Assembly (NCBI RefSeq): GCF_000717475.1
Contig: NZ_JPIK01000004.1
Span: 62,001 to 126,000 of the forward strand
Reading direction: 5' to 3'
Source of the DNA: Desulfonatronum thiodismutans
Lineage (GTDB): Bacteria > Desulfobacterota > Desulfovibrionia > Desulfovibrionales > Desulfonatronaceae
DNA: 64,000 nucleotides
Position numbers and translations under genes: made by a program. The first letter of the stretch is position 1; the number at the start of each line of letters is the position of its first letter. The notes below the pieces were generated by a model. It had not been told where the DNA came from, did no database searches, and saw only the letters and a list, made by a program, of their open reading frames with translations. Shown piece by piece: positions 17,609 to 25,776 of the stretch.

Positions 17609-17748
17609 GAACAAAATCTCTTGTTGCTGCCCCCCAGCTCTTTGCCCCCGCATTCACAGAGACTCCCGACGGTCGCGGTCATGATTCCGGCGAGTGCCGC
17701 GAGCTCTCGCGAAGGATGCGGAATTCCTTCAATGAATCGAGCAAAACT

Positions 17749-20487
17749 ATGACCATGAAAACAATCATCCCAACGACCTGCACCCGAGACTGCCCCAGCA
17801 CCTGCGGGCTTTTGGCAACAGTGGAGAACGGACGCCTGGTCCGGTTGAGCGGGAACCCCGACCATCCGCTGACCAGGGGGGCGGCCTGCGGGAAGACGGC
17901 GCGGTACGTGCGGCGGGTCTACAGTCCGGAACGGGTCACGGCCCCGATGATCCGACGCGGCGGGCGCTGGGAGATCGTGACCTGGGATGCGGCCCTGGAC
18001 CTTGTAGCCGAGCGGATCAAGACGGTGATCGCCGAATCCGGTCCCGAAGCCATCCTTTACTACCAGGGATACGGGGAGCGTACGGCTCTGAAGCTGCTCA
18101 ACCGCTATTTCTTCAGCCTGCTGGGCGGCGTGACCACCCCGCGCGGCTCTCTCTGCGGCGGGACGGGTCAGGCGGCCCAGAATCTCAGTGTCGGCGACCG
18201 GGTCTCTCATGACCCGCTGGATCACGCCAACAGCCGGTCCATGATTCTCTGGGGCCGCAATCCGGTTTCCACCAACGCCGGTCTGGTTCCGATCATCCGG
18301 GATCTGCGCCGACGCGGCGGGCCGATTTTGCTGGTCGACCCGGCCCGGACCCGTTCCGCGGCCCTGGCGGATCACCATATCGCGGTGCGCCCAGGCCGCG
18401 ACGTCTTCCTGGCTTTGGCCGCGGCCAAGCTGATCCTGGCCGCCGGGGCCGAGGACAAACCATTCCTGGAACGGCACGCCGAGGGAGTGCGGGGTTTTCT
18501 GGATTTGGTGGAGAGGCTCAGCCTGGATCAGCTCTGCAACCGGGCCGGGGTCTCCGAGGATCAGGTTCGGCTGATCGCCGACACCCTGATCACCGCCAGG
18601 CCCACGTCCATTCTTCTCGGCTGGGGGCTGCACCGGCATGCCCAGGCCCATCAATCCATCCAGGCCATCGACGCCCTGGGAGCGCTCAGCGGCAATCTGG
18701 GCATCCCTGGAGGCGGCGTCAGTCAGGGCTTTGAAGAGTACGGACCCTATGACCAGCGTTACTGGGGAGACGAACTGCATCCACCCAGGCGCACCCTGCT
18801 CATGCCTCGGATCGGGGAGGAGATTTTGAACGCGACCAACCCGAAAATCCGGATGATCTTCGTCACCGCGGCCAACCCGGTATGCATGGCCCCCAATACC
18901 GACAAGGTCAGCCGGGCCTTTCGGCAAACGGAATTCGTGGTCTACAGCGGTCATTTTCTGGACGACACCGCGGACCATGCCCATGTCTTTCTTCCCGCGA
19001 CCACGTTTCTGGAAGAACAGGACGTCATGGCCAGCTACGGCCACAATTACGTCGGCGCGGTGAACAGGGTCATCGAGCCGGTGGGCGAGTGCCGGTCGGA
19101 ATTCTGGATGTTTCAGGAACTGGCGCGACGGTTTCCCTTTGCTTCGGAATATCGCCGAGGGCTGGAAGAGTGGCTGGAAAACGTCTGCGCGCCTCTTAGA
19201 GAACAGGGCCGGGATCAGGGCGGGGACTTGCAGGCGCTGCGAAGTCGTCCCTTTCGGGTCAACGCGCCCATGGTTCCCTACGCGGACCGTAGCTTTCCTA
19301 CTCCTTCGGGAAAGTTTCGCTTCCTGGAGCGCCTGGATGAGGCCGAGCCGTCTCCGGAGACTCCGGATTTCCCCTACACCCTGCTCACCGTCGCCCCCCA
19401 TGACGCCATTTGCTCGGAACGGACCCTCGCGGACCATGAACCGCTGCCCGCGGTCGTTCTGTCCTCGCGCCAGGCCGCCGGGCTGGGGCTTGAGCAAGGT
19501 CGGCTGGTCAAGGTCTTCAGTCCGCATGGAGCGGTCAAGGCCCGCCTCGGCGTCGACCCCGAGCTGCGCGAGGACATCCTCGTGGCCGAAAGGGGCGGGT
19601 GGGTCAAAGGGGAACACGGTCTGAACCGGTTGACCCGGGACATGGCCAGCCGGGTCGGCGACGGCTGCCCCTATTACGAGACCCGGGTGGCCGTGGCCCC
19701 TTGGCCCGCAGAGGACGTTCAGGACGTTCCCATCCTCGTGATCGAGCACAGTCCGCAAGCGCCGGGAGGCAACTTCGTCAAGGCCCTTCTCCGCCAAGGC
19801 GCGCGAGTAACCACCCTGAGGCCCTCGGACGGCGACGCCCTGTCGAACTGGCCCCAAGGACCGGAGAACTACGCCGGGCTCGTGGTCCTGGGCGGACCGC
19901 AACACGCCTTTGACGACGCCTCGTCCCCGCACTTTCCCCGGCTCATGGACCTGATGCGCGCCTTTGACGCGGCACACCGCCCCGTGGCCGGCATCTGCCT
20001 GGGAGCGCAACTGCTGGCCCGGGCCCACGGCGGAACCACCTACACCCTTTCCGGGCTGGAGTTCGGGTTCGTTCAGCACCACCCAACCCCGGCGGCCGGG
20101 GGCGACCCCGTCATCGGCGCGGCCCTGCCCTTGCCCCCCCTGATGGAATTCCACGAGGACTCGTTCACCCTGCCCCCCGGCGCGACCCTGCTTGTCCGAG
20201 GGGAGGCCTGTCCCAACCAGTGCTTCCGGGTCGGCCGCACCTCGTACGGCTTCCAATTCCACCTGGAGGCGGATTCAACGATTCTCGCCGACTGGCTGAC
20301 GTTGTTTCGCCGGGGAGCCATTCCCGCCTACCGCGCCTACCAGGACCAGTTCCTCGATGGGTTCTACACGGACCTGACCAGACGCCTCCCCCTGCTCCTC
20401 GCCGACGCGACGGCCTTTTGCGACAAAGCCGCCCTGGCGTGGCTCCGGCTTTGCGGCCGAAGGTGCGGAGGCTTGGGGAAAGGATAG
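17749..20487 (+). CDS. Molybdopterin oxidoreductase fused to class I glutamine amidotransferase domain
   Basis: Fusion protein of about 912 residues. Residues 1 to about 665 are a molybdo/tungsto-bis-MGD oxidoreductase of the COG0243 type: cluster cysteines at 11, 15, 19 and 47 (CTRDCPSTCG ... GAACGK), a Cys in the active-site region GSLCGGTGQA, cofactor-binding segments such as WGRNPVSTNAG, and the C-terminal barrel. Residues about 665-850 form a class I amidotransferase domain with nucleophile Cys750 in GICLGAQLLARAHGG and His838/Glu840 in FQFHLEAD, so the triad is complete. There is no Tat signal, hence a cytosolic enzyme. The start is uncertain: ATG at 17716, 17749 or 17755, all weakly signalled. 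It follows the radical SAM gene by 140 bases. Substrate unknown. Confidence 0.85.
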   Translation: MTMKTIIPTTCTRDCPSTCGLLATVENGRLVRLSGNPDHPLTRGAACGKTARYVRRVYSPERVTAPMIRRGGRWEIVTWDAALDLVAERIKTVIAESGPEAILYYQGYGERTALKLLNRYFFSLLGGVTTPRGSLCGGTGQAAQNLSVGDRVSHDPLDHANSRSMILWGRNPVSTNAGLVPIIRDLRRRGGPILLVDPARTRSAALADHHIAVRPGRDVFLALAAAKLILAAGAEDKPFLERHAEGVRGFLDLVERLSLDQLCNRAGVSEDQVRLIADTLITARPTSILLGWGLHRHAQAHQSIQAIDALGALSGNLGIPGGGVSQGFEEYGPYDQRYWGDELHPPRRTLLMPRIGEEILNATNPKIRMIFVTAANPVCMAPNTDKVSRAFRQTEFVVYSGHFLDDTADHAHVFLPATTFLEEQDVMASYGHNYVGAVNRVIEPVGECRSEFWMFQELARRFPFASEYRRGLEEWLENVCAPLREQGRDQGGDLQALRSRPFRVNAPMVPYADRSFPTPSGKFRFLERLDEAEPSPETPDFPYTLLTVAPHDAICSERTLADHEPLPAVVLSSRQAAGLGLEQGRLVKVFSPHGAVKARLGVDPELREDILVAERGGWVKGEHGLNRLTRDMASRVGDGCPYYETRVAVAPWPAEDVQDVPILVIEHSPQAPGGNFVKALLRQGARVTTLRPSDGDALSNWPQGPENYAGLVVLGGPQHAFDDASSPHFPRLMDLMRAFDAAHRPVAGICLGAQLLARAHGGTTYTLSGLEFGFVQHHPTPAAGGDPVIGAALPLPPLMEFHEDSFTLPPGATLLVRGEACPNQCFRVGRTSYGFQFHLEADSTILADWLTLFRRGAIPAYRAYQDQFLDGFYTDLTRRLPLLLADATAFCDKAALAWLRLCGRRCGGLGKG

Positions 20488-20524
20488 AGAGGATGGCTCA
20501 AGGCCTGTTGAGGCATGAGAACCT

Positions 20525-20675
20525 GAACCGCCCCCCGCTTCGCTCAAGGCTCTGAGTACGCCAAGAAGAGATCCTTCCGACAGGGAGAGCCAATGTTTTT
20601 GGAAAGCAGCTTCTTCCCTGCTTTCCAAAATTTCTATCTTGGAGACCTTGGAGCTTTGAGCGAAGCGGGCGGTTC
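20525..20675. repeat. Nested inverted repeat between convergent genes
   Basis: Arms 20525-20552 and 20651-20675 are inverted copies of about 25 bases (GAACCGCC...GCTTCGCTCAA in the left arm), differing by one base and a run of three extra C. They enclose about 100 bases that contain a separate 9-bp hairpin. It could be a mobile palindromic element or a large transcription-stop structure. Confidence 0.6.
20597..20630. terminator. Bidirectional hairpin terminator
   Basis: Stem GGAAAGCAG (20601-20609) pairs with CTGCTTTCC (20618-20626). It is preceded by TTTTT and followed by AAAA, so either transcript ends with a short U tract. It sits between the convergent oxidoreductase gene and ABC operon. 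Confidence 0.6.
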
Positions 20676-20760
20676 ATTTTTTGAGAATGAAAATGGGCGG
20701 ATAATCAGGATGCCCGGCAATAGGCCGATCTCATCCCCATTTGCAATGAGCATCCTTGAA

Positions 20761-21576
20761 TCACTTGATGCCCGAGCGCATGAAGCTCTGCACGAACTGG
20801 CGCTGGAACAGCAGGAAGGCGATGAGCAGCGGTGCAACGGCGATCAATGTTCCCGCCGTGATGATGGCGAAATTGACTCCGGATTCGGGCGCCCCGAAAA
20901 TGGCCAATCCCACGGTCAGGGGTCTGGTGTCCACGGAATTGGTGATCACCAGGGGCCAGAGAAAATTGTTCCAGTGGTGGCTCACCGAAACCAGGCCGTA
21001 GGCGATGTAGGTGGGCTTGCCCAGGGGGACGTAGACGCTCCAGAGCACCCGCAGCCAGCCCGCGCCCTCCACCCGGGCCGCCTCCTCCAGTTCCCTGGGG
21101 ATCTGCTTGAAGGTTTGGCGCAGCAGGAAGGTGCCGAAGGCCGAGGCCATGTAGGGCAGGGAAATGGCCGTGGTGGTGTCCACCAGATTCAGGCGGCTCA
21201 TTAGTTCGTAATTCTTCACGATCAACTGGTCGGGCATGATCATCAACTGCACCAGAACGAGCATGAAGGCGATGTCCCTTCCGGGAAACGAAAAACGGGC
21301 AAAAGCGAAGGCAGCCAGGGTACACAAGAAGAACTGCCCGGCCAGGGTCATGCTCACGTAGGCGAAGGAATTCAGGAAGTAGCGGGCAAAGGGAGCGGTG
21401 TTCCAGGCCGTGCGAAAGTTGTCCAGGGTAAGCGGGGCGAACAGATCGAAATTGGCGATATACGCCGGAGGATGAAAGGCGGCCCAGGCCGCGTACAGCA
21501 GCGGTCCGGCCCAGATCAAGGCCAGGAGCCAGGCCCCGAAACTTTCCAGGTAGTGGGAAATCTTAGCGGAAATCAT
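20761..21576 (-). CDS. Carbohydrate-type ABC permease (UgpE/MalG type)
   Basis: Inner-membrane permease of 271 residues with six predicted spans (first: FGAWLLALIWAGPLLYAAWA). The coupling loop ELEEAARVEGAGWLRVLWSV matches the EAA consensus. It is the last gene of a four-gene operon (ATPase, binding protein, permease, permease). Its ATG overlaps the stop of the upstream permease by four bases, so the two are coupled. A longer in-frame extension upstream reads through the neighbouring gene and is rejected. Confidence 0.9.
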   Translation of the reverse strand: MISAKISHYLESFGAWLLALIWAGPLLYAAWAAFHPPAYIANFDLFAPLTLDNFRTAWNTAPFARYFLNSFAYVSMTLAGQFFLCTLAAFAFARFSFPGRDIAFMLVLVQLMIMPDQLIVKNYELMSRLNLVDTTTAISLPYMASAFGTFLLRQTFKQIPRELEEAARVEGAGWLRVLWSVYVPLGKPTYIAYGLVSVSHHWNNFLWPLVITNSVDTRPLTVGLAIFGAPESGVNFAIITAGTLIAVAPLLIAFLLFQRQFVQSFMRSGIK

Positions 21577-22454
21577 TGGTAGTGGGTCCGCCGTTCGAGG
21601 TACACGAACTGGCTCAGAGCCAAAACGGCCAGAACGGCCAGCAGGGCCATGGTCAGGGTGGAGGCGTAGGCGGTATCCCAGAAGGAAAAGGCCACCTCGT
21701 AAATGTAGTACAGCAGCAGCGAAGAAGCGTTGTTCGGGCCGCCCTTGGTCATGATGAACAGATGATCCACCAGCTTGAAGGCGTTGATCACGGCGTTGAA
21801 GAGGATGAACACCGTGGTGGGCATCAACAGCGGCCAGGTCACCCGGCGGAAGAAGTACCACCTGCCGGCCCCTTCGATCCGCCCGGCGTCCTGCAGCTCC
21901 GGGGAGATGGACTGCAGCGCGGCCAGATAGAAGATCATGAAAAAACCAGCCTCCTTCCAGATGGTCATCACGATCAAACAGCTCATCACGGTGGACGGTT
22001 CACCCAGCCAGTTGCGGCTGGGAAAGCCGAGCAGCCCGGTCAAGCCGTCCAGCAGCCCGATCTGCGGGGTGTAGAAAAAGAGCCAGATGTTGGCCACGGC
22101 AATCATGGGCAGCACGGTGGGCGTGAAGTACGCGGTGCGCACGATGCTGCGCCCGGACAGCTTGCCGTTGACCCACACGGCCATCAGCAAGGCCAGGCCG
22201 ATGCTCAGCGGAATGGTTCCCGCGGCGAAGATGAAGTTGTTGCCCAGAACCTTCCAAAACACCGGGTCGTCAAACATCACCCGGTAGTTTTCCAGCCCCA
22301 CGAACCTGGCCGGACGGGCCCCACGCGGGGTGGAGAAAAAGCTGGCCTTCAAGGTGGCCAGGATCGGGAAGTGGGTGAAGAGAAAAAACATCACCGCCGC
22401 CGGAAAAAAGAGCAGCCACCCGTACACTTGATTGGAAACCCGATACACCGTCAC
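21573..22454 (-). CDS. Carbohydrate-type ABC permease (UgpA/MalF type)
   Basis: Permease of 293 residues with six predicted spans (first: YGWLLFFPAAVMFFLFTHFP). The coupling loop reads LQDAGRIEGAGRWYFFRRV and the typical MTKGGPNNASS segment precedes the final spans. It lies 90 bases downstream of the binding-protein gene and partners the next permease. Glycerol-3-phosphate or a sugar is the usual substrate range of this family; the specificity is not readable here. Confidence 0.9.
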   Translation of the reverse strand: MTVYRVSNQVYGWLLFFPAAVMFFLFTHFPILATLKASFFSTPRGARPARFVGLENYRVMFDDPVFWKVLGNNFIFAAGTIPLSIGLALLMAVWVNGKLSGRSIVRTAYFTPTVLPMIAVANIWLFFYTPQIGLLDGLTGLLGFPSRNWLGEPSTVMSCLIVMTIWKEAGFFMIFYLAALQSISPELQDAGRIEGAGRWYFFRRVTWPLLMPTTVFILFNAVINAFKLVDHLFIMTKGGPNNASSLLLYYIYEVAFSFWDTAYASTLTMALLAVLAVLALSQFVYLERRTHYQ

Positions 22455-22544
22455 TCCTCGCGCCGCACAGAAGAAGGGGAGACAATTGAGATGGACTCGC
22501 CCCGATCCGAAGTACCGGACCGGGGCGGACCATCAGAATGCAAC

Positions 22545-23825
22545 CTATTTGTAGGCGCGCAACACGCGATCAGCCGCGGACTGAGCGCCTTGCAGAGCCT
22601 GGGTCGGCTGGGCCTGCCCGGTGAGCACCGATTGAATGGCGTCGTCCAGGAACTTCTTCACCCGGGCCGTCTCATAGGTGGAAAATTCCGCCGTGGCGTA
22701 CTCCAACTGATCCCGGGCCACGGCCGCCGCCGCAAAGCCTTCAACATACTCGGACAAGGCGGGCGTGGCGTAAGCGTCCGGGCGAACACCCACGTATCCG
22801 GTGGCGATGGACCAGTCAGCGGCCCGCTCTGGCGAGGTCATCCAGCGAATGAATTGCAAAGCCGCCTTCCGTTCCTCGGCGCTGGCCTGCTTGAACACAT
22901 AAAAATTGCCGCCACCCGTGGGGCTGCCGCGGCGCTGCTTGGCCGGGAGCATGGCCACTCCAAAATCAAAACGGGCCTCATTGCGCACCGGGGTCAGGTT
23001 GCCGGTGGTGTGCCACATCATGGCCGTGCTGCCCTCCAGAAATTTCTGGCGCAGCGTTCCCCAGTCGATCACGCCCCTGGGCATCACGTCGTGAGTATGG
23101 GACAAATCACGCCAGAATTCCAGGCTTTCCACCACGGCGGGATGATCAAAGTATACCTCTGTGCCGTCACCGGACATCAGCACCTGGTTGTTCTGCATGG
23201 CAAAGGCCTGAAACATCCAATAGGGATATCCCGAGGACGGGACGTGCATGCCCCACTGGGTCACGTTGCCCGAGGCGTCGCGCTTGGTCAGCTTCTTGGC
23301 CGCCTCGACCATTTCGTCCCAGGTGGCCGGCGGGCTCTCCGGATCCAGCCCGGCATCCCGGAAGGCGTCCTTGTTATAGTACATCACGATGGTCGAGCGC
23401 TGGAACGGGATGCCGTACACCTTCCCGTCCACCGTGCTGTTCTCCATCAGCGCGGGATAGAAGCTTCCCATCCATTGGCGCTCCTCGTCCGTGGCGACGA
23501 GATCATCAAAAGGAACGATTACATCCTGATCCATCAGGTCGAAGACGTCGATGGAAAACAGCACGGAAAGCTGCACCGGCTCTCCGGCGTTCAGCGCGGC
23601 CAGGGCCTTGGTCCGCGTGTCGTCGTAGTTCCCGGCGTACACGGCCTGGACCGTGATCCCCGGATTGTCCTTCTGGAAGTCGGCGATCATGTCGTCGATG
23701 ATCTTGGTGATCGGTCCTCCCACGGCCACGGGGTAGTACATGGTCAGATTGACGTTCTGAGCCAGGGCCGACGTGCTCGTCATGAGCAGCAGACAAAAAA
23801 CCATGGCGGTCGCGATAAGGCGCAT
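22545..23825 (-). CDS. ABC solute-binding protein (UgpB-like)
   Basis: Periplasmic binding protein of 426 residues with a Sec signal peptide (MRLIATAMVFCLLLMTSTSA, cleavage probable after ALA). The mature part begins QNVNLTMYYPVAVGGPITK and has the two-lobe family 1 fold with the motif FQRSTIVMYYNKDAF. It is encoded between the ATPase and the permeases of the same operon. Unlike the binding protein at 10.8-12.3 kb, it has no twin-arginine motif. Confidence 0.9.
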   Translation of the reverse strand: MRLIATAMVFCLLLMTSTSALAQNVNLTMYYPVAVGGPITKIIDDMIADFQKDNPGITVQAVYAGNYDDTRTKALAALNAGEPVQLSVLFSIDVFDLMDQDVIVPFDDLVATDEERQWMGSFYPALMENSTVDGKVYGIPFQRSTIVMYYNKDAFRDAGLDPESPPATWDEMVEAAKKLTKRDASGNVTQWGMHVPSSGYPYWMFQAFAMQNNQVLMSGDGTEVYFDHPAVVESLEFWRDLSHTHDVMPRGVIDWGTLRQKFLEGSTAMMWHTTGNLTPVRNEARFDFGVAMLPAKQRRGSPTGGGNFYVFKQASAEERKAALQFIRWMTSPERAADWSIATGYVGVRPDAYATPALSEYVEGFAAAAVARDQLEYATAEFSTYETARVKKFLDDAIQSVLTGQAQPTQALQGAQSAADRVLRAYK

Positions 23826-23911
23826 GTAAGCTCTCCTTGTTTCTGGTTTCTGGTTGAAGAGGCCGAAAAGATGCCCCTGGACATTCGACCTTCAAGCCGT
23901 CCCGCCATCGA

Positions 23912-24988
23912 TCAGCGGGCGGTTCCCGGGAGCACGAGCCGAGGCTCCAGGCCTTCGCGACGCTCCCCGCTCTCCGCGCTGAAAAGGTGGCTGCTTTCTC
24001 TGTCCCAAATCACGTGGATCGCATCTCCTGCCTGGTAGTCGAGCTTGCCGTACAAACGCATGACCACCTCCTGCCCGCTCACCTGGGCGGCGACCAGGGT
24101 GTCCGCGCCGTGATACTCCGTTCGAATAACCACGCCGGGAATTCCATCCTCAGCCGGGCGGACGTCTTCCGGGCGAACCCCAAGAAACAGAGGCTCGCAC
24201 CCGCCCCGGACAATCATCCTCTCGCTTCCAGCAAGCGCGCAGCCCTCCCCAAAGGGTTCCAGAGTCAGCATGTTCATCGGCGGAGAGCCGATGAACTGGG
24301 CCGCGAACAAGCTGGAAGGCCGGGCATAGAGTTCCGCGGGAGAGGAAATCTGAGCCACGCGGCCATGATCCAGAAGAACGATGCGGTCGGCCATGGTCAT
24401 GGCTTCCACTTGGTCATGGGTCACATAGACCATGGTCATACGCAGCTTGCGTTGCAATTCCAGGATCTCCCGACGCATTTCATGGCGCAGCTTGGCGTCC
24501 AGGTTCGAGAGGGGTTCGTCCATCAAGCAGATCGGCTGTTGCGAGACAATGGCCCGCCCCAGGGCCACTCGCTGGCGCTGGCCCCCGGAAAGCTGAGCCG
24601 GTTTGCGGTCCAGCAGTTCTCCAAGCCCCAGCATGCCCGCGGCATGGTCCAGGCGTTTCCGGATTTCGGCCTTGCCCAATCCCCGGATGCGCAGCCCAAA
24701 GACGATATTCTCCGCGACGCTCAAGTGCGGAAACAGGGCGTAGGATTGAAAGACCATGGAAATGCCGCGGCGATCCGGAGACAGCTTGGTCACGTCCTGC
24801 TCGCCGATCAACACCATCCCCGAACTGGCGTCGTCCAGGCCGGCAATGATCCGCAACAAGGTCGACTTCCCGCACCCGGACGGACCAAGAATCACCACCA
24901 ATTCCCCGGATTCCACTTTAAAACTGATATTGTCCAGGGCCACGGCGTTCTTGAACACCTTGCCCACCTGATTCAATTCAATACGCAT
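23912..24988 (-). CDS. ABC transporter ATPase (UgpC/MsmX type)
   Basis: ATPase of 358 residues with every motif canonical: Walker A GPSGCGKST, Q-loop VFQSYALF, signature LSGGQRQR, Walker B CLMDEPLSNLD and H-loop VTHDQVEAM, then a C-terminal TOBE region (about 235-358). It is the first gene of the operon that runs leftwards through the binding protein and two permeases. As a normal homodimer motor it contrasts with the paired degenerate ATPases at 14.3-16.6 kb. Confidence 0.92.
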   Translation of the reverse strand: MRIELNQVGKVFKNAVALDNISFKVESGELVVILGPSGCGKSTLLRIIAGLDDASSGMVLIGEQDVTKLSPDRRGISMVFQSYALFPHLSVAENIVFGLRIRGLGKAEIRKRLDHAAGMLGLGELLDRKPAQLSGGQRQRVALGRAIVSQQPICLMDEPLSNLDAKLRHEMRREILELQRKLRMTMVYVTHDQVEAMTMADRIVLLDHGRVAQISSPAELYARPSSLFAAQFIGSPPMNMLTLEPFGEGCALAGSERMIVRGGCEPLFLGVRPEDVRPAEDGIPGVVIRTEYHGADTLVAAQVSGQEVVMRLYGKLDYQAGDAIHVIWDRESSHLFSAESGERREGLEPRLVLPGTAR

Positions 24989-25285
24989 CGATGCAACTTC
25001 GTTTGGTTAAAAGCCTACCTTCCGTCACCTTACTGGCGGCTAACTACAAGATCGTAGCCAAATGCGTCAATCCATTCTCGACATTTCCGTTACAGTTTTG
25101 TGGCAATCAGGGTACGGGCTCTTCATGGTCACGCTTCAACCATGAGCCAGACGTATCGGGACGACGGTCAAAACGTCGAAGAAAATCCTCCTCTTTCGCA
25201 TTGACGAGAAAACGTCGCATTCCCGACATGCTTTCGTCACGCGCCCTTGGTAGGAGTGTTCTGAAAAAAACCAGGAGGCAGCACT

Positions 25286-25657
25286 ATGACCCACGATCAA
25301 CTGTTTGTGTTTCGGAACCTGTTGCACGGTTTGATGGATCAGATTCGGGACAAGGGCACGGCCACGGCCGAGGCGATCAGCGGAATCTATCAGGCATGTC
25401 CGGATTTGAACGACCGGGCCTCCCTGGAATCGGATCGACACATGCTGATCCTGATCGGTCAGCGCGAAAGGAACCTGACGCGGCAAGTCCTGGCCGCATT
25501 GTCCCGCATCGACGACGGCACCTACGGCGTTTGCCAGGAATGCGACGAGCAAATCCCCCTCAAACGCCTGGAAATCCACCCCACCTCCACCCTGTGCGTG
25601 TATTGCCAGCAGGAACGGGAACGGGAGTCCGCAATGGGCGCGTTGGCCTGGGCCTGA
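25286..25657 (+). CDS. DksA/TraR-family zinc-finger protein
   Basis: Protein of 123 residues with a helical N-terminal half and a C-terminal zinc finger, CQEC then CVYC about 20 residues later. The coiled-coil tip region carries DLNDRAS, matching the DxxDxA motif that DksA inserts into the RNA polymerase secondary channel. It probably modulates transcription under nutrient stress. AGGAGG lies just upstream of the ATG. It stands alone, convergent with the c-di-GMP gene to its right. Being shorter than E. coli DksA (151 residues), it may be a paralogue rather than the main DksA. Confidence 0.85.
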   Translation: MTHDQLFVFRNLLHGLMDQIRDKGTATAEAISGIYQACPDLNDRASLESDRHMLILIGQRERNLTRQVLAALSRIDDGTYGVCQECDEQIPLKRLEIHPTSTLCVYCQQERERESAMGALAWA

Positions 25658-25776
25658 GAGCAAGCCGCCGTCGATTCCCAACACGAGCCCGAAACGCGCC
25701 TTCCCGGCGTGCTTCGGGCTCAACGCTTTTCTCTACAACGCCGATGCTCCGAAGAGCCGAGCGCCGAACACTCAGC

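Noticed and set aside
17605..20262. Very long open frame (over 880 codons) on the strand opposite the molybdopterin/amidotransferase gene
   Set aside because: It is Gly/Gln/Arg-rich with no family motifs and mirrors a gene with clear cofactor and catalytic signatures. In GC-rich DNA such antisense frames are expected.
21576..24038. 820-codon open frame opposite the ABC operon
   Set aside because: His/Gly/Gln-rich composition without motifs; the minus strand carries four recognisable transporter genes here.
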